A stretch of DNA of 64,000 nucleotides from Candidatus Woesearchaeota archaeon (GTDB lineage: Archaea; Nanobdellota; Nanobdellia; Woesearchaeales; JAHWHD01), in NCBI GenBank assembly GCA_019323515.1, contig JAHWHG010000003.1, positions 62,001 to 126,000 on the forward strand, read 5' to 3'. Shown one piece after another: positions 61,801-64,000 of this stretch. The translations under genes and the position numbers were made by a program. The notes under the pieces are model-generated. The model did no database searches. It was not told the DNA's origin and was given only the letters and a program-made list of their open reading frames with translations. The first letter of the stretch is position 1. Each line of letters starts with the position of its first letter.

Positions 61801-64000
61801 AAATATTGCGCAGGAGAGAGTGCAAGAAATGATACTTTGATAGATGTATACAGTTGGACAATAACAGATGCAGGGAAAGAATGTCCTGAAGCGCCTACGA
61901 TTTCAAATCAAATTAATTACACAATAAATAACTTAACATGGACATTCTCTGCTAAGTCTTCAGGTGCTGGAACATGTTCGTTACTAGGGAACTGGACTGG
62001 TAGTTGGGTTGCTAACCAGACTCAAAATGTTAACGCTAATGAACAATTTAATTACACTCCAATAACCTTTGCAGTTGGTGCTGAAACTCATATCTGGGGA
62101 ATCAACTGTTCTGATTATTATGATAATACTGCTTATGGAACTAATTATACTTTCATAGTTTCTGATTCAGATCCAATTGATCCAGTTGTAACATTATTGT
62201 TGCCAGAGGATGGATACACAACAGATGAAAGTAGTCCTGTTGATGTAGTTTTCAATTGTTCTGCAACTGATAATTATAATCTTGAGAACATTAGTTTATA
62301 CATCACTGATTCAGATAACCAGAGCTTTGGGTATAATACTTCAACTGCTGTTGCTGGTACTAGTAACTTTGCTAACTGGACCTTGTCTTTAGTAACTGGT
62401 AATTATACCTGGAACTGTATGGCGACTGATGAGTATGGCAACACAGACTGGGCTACTGTTAACTGGAGTGTTAAAGTGAATTATACTGAAGATACAACTC
62501 CGCCTACTACAACGTTATTGACTCCAGATAATAATTATTACAATGATACGCATGATCCTGCAGATGTCTTGTTTAATTGTTCTGCAAACGATAATTATGG
62601 TTTGACCAATATAAGTTTGTATATCACAGATTCAAATAACCAAAGCTTTGGATTTAATAGAAGTACTAATGTTACAGGAGCTAGTAATCATGCAAACTGG
62701 ACATTAAGCTTAGCTTATGGGAACTATACCTGGAACTGTTTGACTTTTGATACTGCTAACCTTACAGATTGGGATGATAATAGAACCTTGAGTGTTAATT
62801 ATACTGGTCCTGATTTAGTTGCTCCTACTGTTTCGAATCAGATTAACTTTACAACCAACAACCTTACGTTTATCTTTTCAGCAAGTTCAAATGAGGGCGG
62901 AGCTTGTACATTATGGGGTAATTGGTCAGGGAGCTGGGCAGCTAATCAGACTAAGAGTGTTTCAGCTAATACGCAGTTTAATTTTACAGCTATAACATTC
63001 TATGGAGATGGTTCGCAATGGTGGTGGAATGTTAATTGCTCAGATGCTTCAAGTAATATTGGTTGGGGAAATAATGAAAGCTTTACTTTGGTTGTTTGGG
63101 ATTATGTGACACCTACTGTTGAAGCGGTCTCTCCTGTGAGTGGCCATTATAATGATACTCATGATCCAGCTTTAATTTATTTTACCTGTAATGCTACAGA
63201 TGATACTGGTTTGAGCAGCCTGACCTTATATGCAACTGATGCTGGGAATTTATCTTGGCTGCCTTATGATTCTACTACTGTGACTGGAACTGAGAATAGT
63301 ACTACTTGGGGTAGGACATTCAGTTATGGGGATTATGCTTGGGGATGTTTGGCTACTGATGCGTTTGGGAATACTAACTGGACTGAGAACAGAAGTTTAT
63401 CTGTAAATTATACAACTACACTTAATATTACTGAAGAAGAAATCTTGTGCGGAGAGGTAACTGCTTATGAACATATATATGTCCAACTAGGAGGGGTGCT
63501 TCAGATTTGTCCATTCAATGGAAGTGCTGGAACTGGTTATGCAAACATTACTCTTGATGATGGTAACTTTACAGTGTTTGCAGGTGGTATTGTGAATGCT
63601 ACTGGAAGGGGTGCAATTGGCGGTACTGGTACTGACCAGCAAAACGCTGAGCAAGGTACTAACGGTGAAACCTTGGCAGCTGGTAGTACTTCAACCTCTG
63701 CTAATGGAGGTGCAGGAGGAGGTGCGTCAAGAGAGGCTTCATACTCAGCAGCTGGAGGAAGTGCTAGTTATGGAGGTGCAGCTGGTACAGGAAGTGAGGC
63801 AGGTACTTCAACATATGGAGCAGCTGGTTCAACTTATGGGGCTGCTGATTCTGAACTGATTGTGTTAGGTTCTGGAGGCGGAGGAGGTGCTGGTGATACT
63901 GCTCATGATGGAGGAACTGGTGGAGGTTCATTATATGTAAATGTTGAACAAGGTTATGTTGAGGTCTTTGGAGAGATTGAAGCAGATGGTGTTGCTGGAG
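58807..64000 (+). CDS. Giant BspA-repeat surface adhesin, 3' end outside window
   Basis: At least 1,731 codons, open to the right edge. A basic N-terminus and one transmembrane or signal-anchor helix (LLVLFVLLASLFVQYGG) are followed by an acidic linker, a domain of unknown type (about residues 120-285), a PKD-like domain (YDFTVQWGDGNSN ... VNHTYDSEGVYNISI), 21 BspA/DUF285-type repeats, a Cys-containing Ig-like domain (two copies, NQIN(Y/F)T), three repeats with NCSA.DN(Y)..L.NISLYITDS, and a Gly/Ala-rich region at the right end. Many NxT/S sites suggest N-glycosylation. Likely anchors the cell to a host or surface. Translation is coupled to the HTH regulator. Confidence 0.9.
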   Translation, partial: MRAGSKSGKRSRVRVAADKGILPVLLVLFVLLASLFVQYGGITGLVVGNDSNLSEGSVFGTPVLVNETIIEFVNETISEMFDVVNDTTDDSVELIAVNESTEEDVDESEPVEVGPIDLGISLEQARTIVESKAENVRLSKIEKREERFDIDLEFAGEVPGLAKGSARIYGVDVERVENIKLVDKAKLGSVAEQFKTDVFAVNSLQVDNADIVLAKNTLGGVDSIYRCGFYDFNADECVLEWQDSGLLFEENETHVWFTVYGFSAYAGHGDDAEEIVEEEVVVDENVTENISESLIFGSTGGFFTTQENTNFNSTWNTSATSTGSTNSNQVGLPLTAAGNYDFTVQWGDGNSNHITSWNQAEVNHTYDSEGVYNISINGTIEGWRFNYGRDKLKIIEISQWGDLKLGNEGDYFYGCSNLNLTATDALNLDGTTDLSYAFQGCTNLGSTGNMSLWDTSNVIDMSYMFQTATTFNQDITTWDTSKVTNMETMFHYATSFNQPIGNWNTSSVTNMQFMLGSAESFNQPIGNWNTSSVTNMAFMLTRAYLFDQDIGSWDTSNVQSMYYMLSYAYVFNQDISGWDTSKVTDMNSMFRRAYVFDQPIGNWNTSSVIDMQYMFAEAYAFNQSLANWSTSKVADMNHMFYYSNAFSNNISTWDTSSVTDMSYMFYEGLFNQPIGNWNTSSVTTMKQMFFYADSFDQPIGNWNTSSLTTMENMFTGASSFNQPIGDWDTSGVTNMYSLFSGASSFNQDIGDWDTSGVATMESMFTQASSFNQDIGNWDTSNVTTMRNMFSGATSFNQPIGNWNTSKVTTMNSMFTSASSFNQSLANWSTSEVIQMTYMFMAATSFDNNISTWDTSSVSTMEYMFYSASSFNQDIGNWDTSNVASMRYMFSNAFMFNQNISAWDTSDVQRTDYMFYDASSFNQDIGDWDTSSVQYMNYMFYNATSFNQDIGLWNVSAVASMDNMFHNVTLSILNYDSLLNGWAALPTLQSSVTFDGGNSKYCAGESARNDTLIDVYSWTITDAGKECPEAPTISNQINYTINNLTWTFSAKSSGAGTCSLLGNWTGSWVANQTQNVNANEQFNYTPITFAVGAETHIWGINCSDYYDNTAYGTNYTFIVSDSDPIDPVVTLLLPEDGYTTDESSPVDVVFNCSATDNYNLENISLYITDSDNQSFGYNTSTAVAGTSNFANWTLSLVTGNYTWNCMATDEYGNTDWATVNWSVKVNYTEDTTPPTTTLLTPDNNYYNDTHDPADVLFNCSANDNYGLTNISLYITDSNNQSFGFNRSTNVTGASNHANWTLSLAYGNYTWNCLTFDTANLTDWDDNRTLSVNYTGPDLVAPTVSNQINFTTNNLTFIFSASSNEGGACTLWGNWSGSWAANQTKSVSANTQFNFTAITFYGDGSQWWWNVNCSDASSNIGWGNNESFTLVVWDYVTPTVEAVSPVSGHYNDTHDPALIYFTCNATDDTGLSSLTLYATDAGNLSWLPYDSTTVTGTENSTTWGRTFSYGDYAWGCLATDAFGNTNWTENRSLSVNYTTTLNITEEEILCGEVTAYEHIYVQLGGVLQICPFNGSAGTGYANITLDDGNFTVFAGGIVNATGRGAIGGTGTDQQNAEQGTNGETLAAGSTSTSANGGAGGGASREASYSAAGGSASYGGAAGTGSEAGTSTYGAAGSTYGAADSELIVLGSGGGGGAGDTAHDGGTGGGSLYVNVEQGYVEVFGEIEADGVAG
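60160..61735 (+). repeat. 21 tandem 75-bp BspA-type repeats
   Basis: Each unit encodes 25 residues of the form GNWDTSxVTxMxxMFxxAxSFNQxI. Unit 9 lacks one residue and unit 21 is degenerate. The motif NQSL-ANWSTS ... NNI-STWDTSSV appears twice eight units apart, a higher-order period of about 600 bp, so expansion was by multi-unit duplication. Repeats of this type form parallel-beta or leucine-rich-like solenoids used in adhesion. Confidence 0.9.

Noticed and set aside
63596..63859. 87-codon frame rich in Val/Gln/Leu
   Set aside because: Shifted reading of the Gly/Ala-rich part of the adhesin.

Overview
This AT-rich window carries an archaeal information-processing gene set: PCNA, DnaG, topoisomerase VI A and B, RpoD and RpoN, uS13/uS4/uS11/eL18/uL13/uS9, MBF1, NAC, SecG, RIO1 and an archaeal SRP RNA. 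Promoters are TATA-type and often sit about 25-30 bases before a start codon, which suggests leaderless mRNAs. Inside operons the start sites use GGTGAT/GAGGTG Shine-Dalgarno sequences. Several genes look bacterial in origin: GyrA, ScpB, a bacterial-type LeuRS and the PyrD1B-PyrK pair. Together with very compact packing, many short coiled-coil or membrane proteins, large secreted proteins with no recognisable family and heavily intron-split tRNA genes, this points to a DPANN archaeon, perhaps in the Woesearchaeota/Pacearchaeota/Nanoarchaeota part. That placement is an inference from gene content.

Layout. 1-5.5 kb: a cell-envelope glycosylation cluster (GT2, membrane thioredoxin-like protein, PMT-type transferase), MBF1, a degenerate M50-like protein and TraB. 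5.5-10.1 kb: two secreted proteins and a Tat-type HExxH protein. 10.2-13.3 kb: PRC-barrel protein, an ORF broken by an in-frame TAA, PCNA and RNase J. 13.4-17.9 kb: a pyrEFDKC operon. 17.9-20.5 kb: an ABC-2 exporter. 20.6 kb: tRNA-Leu with three introns. 20.9-31.7 kb: a coiled-coil trio, a radical SAM enzyme, a lamin-tail surface protein, ferredoxin genes, a wHTH-ScpB-zinc-ribbon operon, GyrA and a THUMP methyltransferase. 31.7-34.2 kb: RNase P RNA, SecG, NAC and a three-gene helical/membrane cluster. 34.2-38.3 kb: tRNA-His, a strongly structured leader and the uS13-RpoN operon. 38.3-46.5 kb: M23-like protein, LeuRS, SRP RNA, a degenerate metallo-beta-lactamase fold protein, MFS transporter, presenilin-like protease and TrpRS. 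46.5-52.5 kb: PRPP synthetase, HerA-like ATPase, a PpiC-thioredoxin fusion and DnaG. 52.5-53.1 kb: a candidate box H/ACA RNA and a duplicated hairpin/SD module. 53.2-57.5 kb: RIO1, KH protein and topoisomerase VI. 57.5-58 kb: tRNA-Arg and tRNA-Cys, both multiply split. 58-64 kb: a ten-copy palindromic operator array, a tandem-HTH regulator and a giant adhesin that runs off the right edge.

The most interesting system is at the right end. Ten copies of the palindrome ACTTACAwTGTAAGT, two of them at the predicted start sites of two successive promoters, precede a 148-residue protein made of two near-identical HTH units. Its stop codon overlaps the start of a cell-surface protein of more than 1,731 residues containing 21 BspA-type 25-residue repeats. 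Two copies of the same palindrome, 20 bp apart, lie 5 kb away before RIO1-KH-topoisomerase VI, so one regulator may link surface-adhesin expression with ribosome maturation and DNA topology. The second theme is RNA: all four tRNA genes found here are interrupted, with about nine introns in total, and three of them share an unusual intron near the end of the T-loop.
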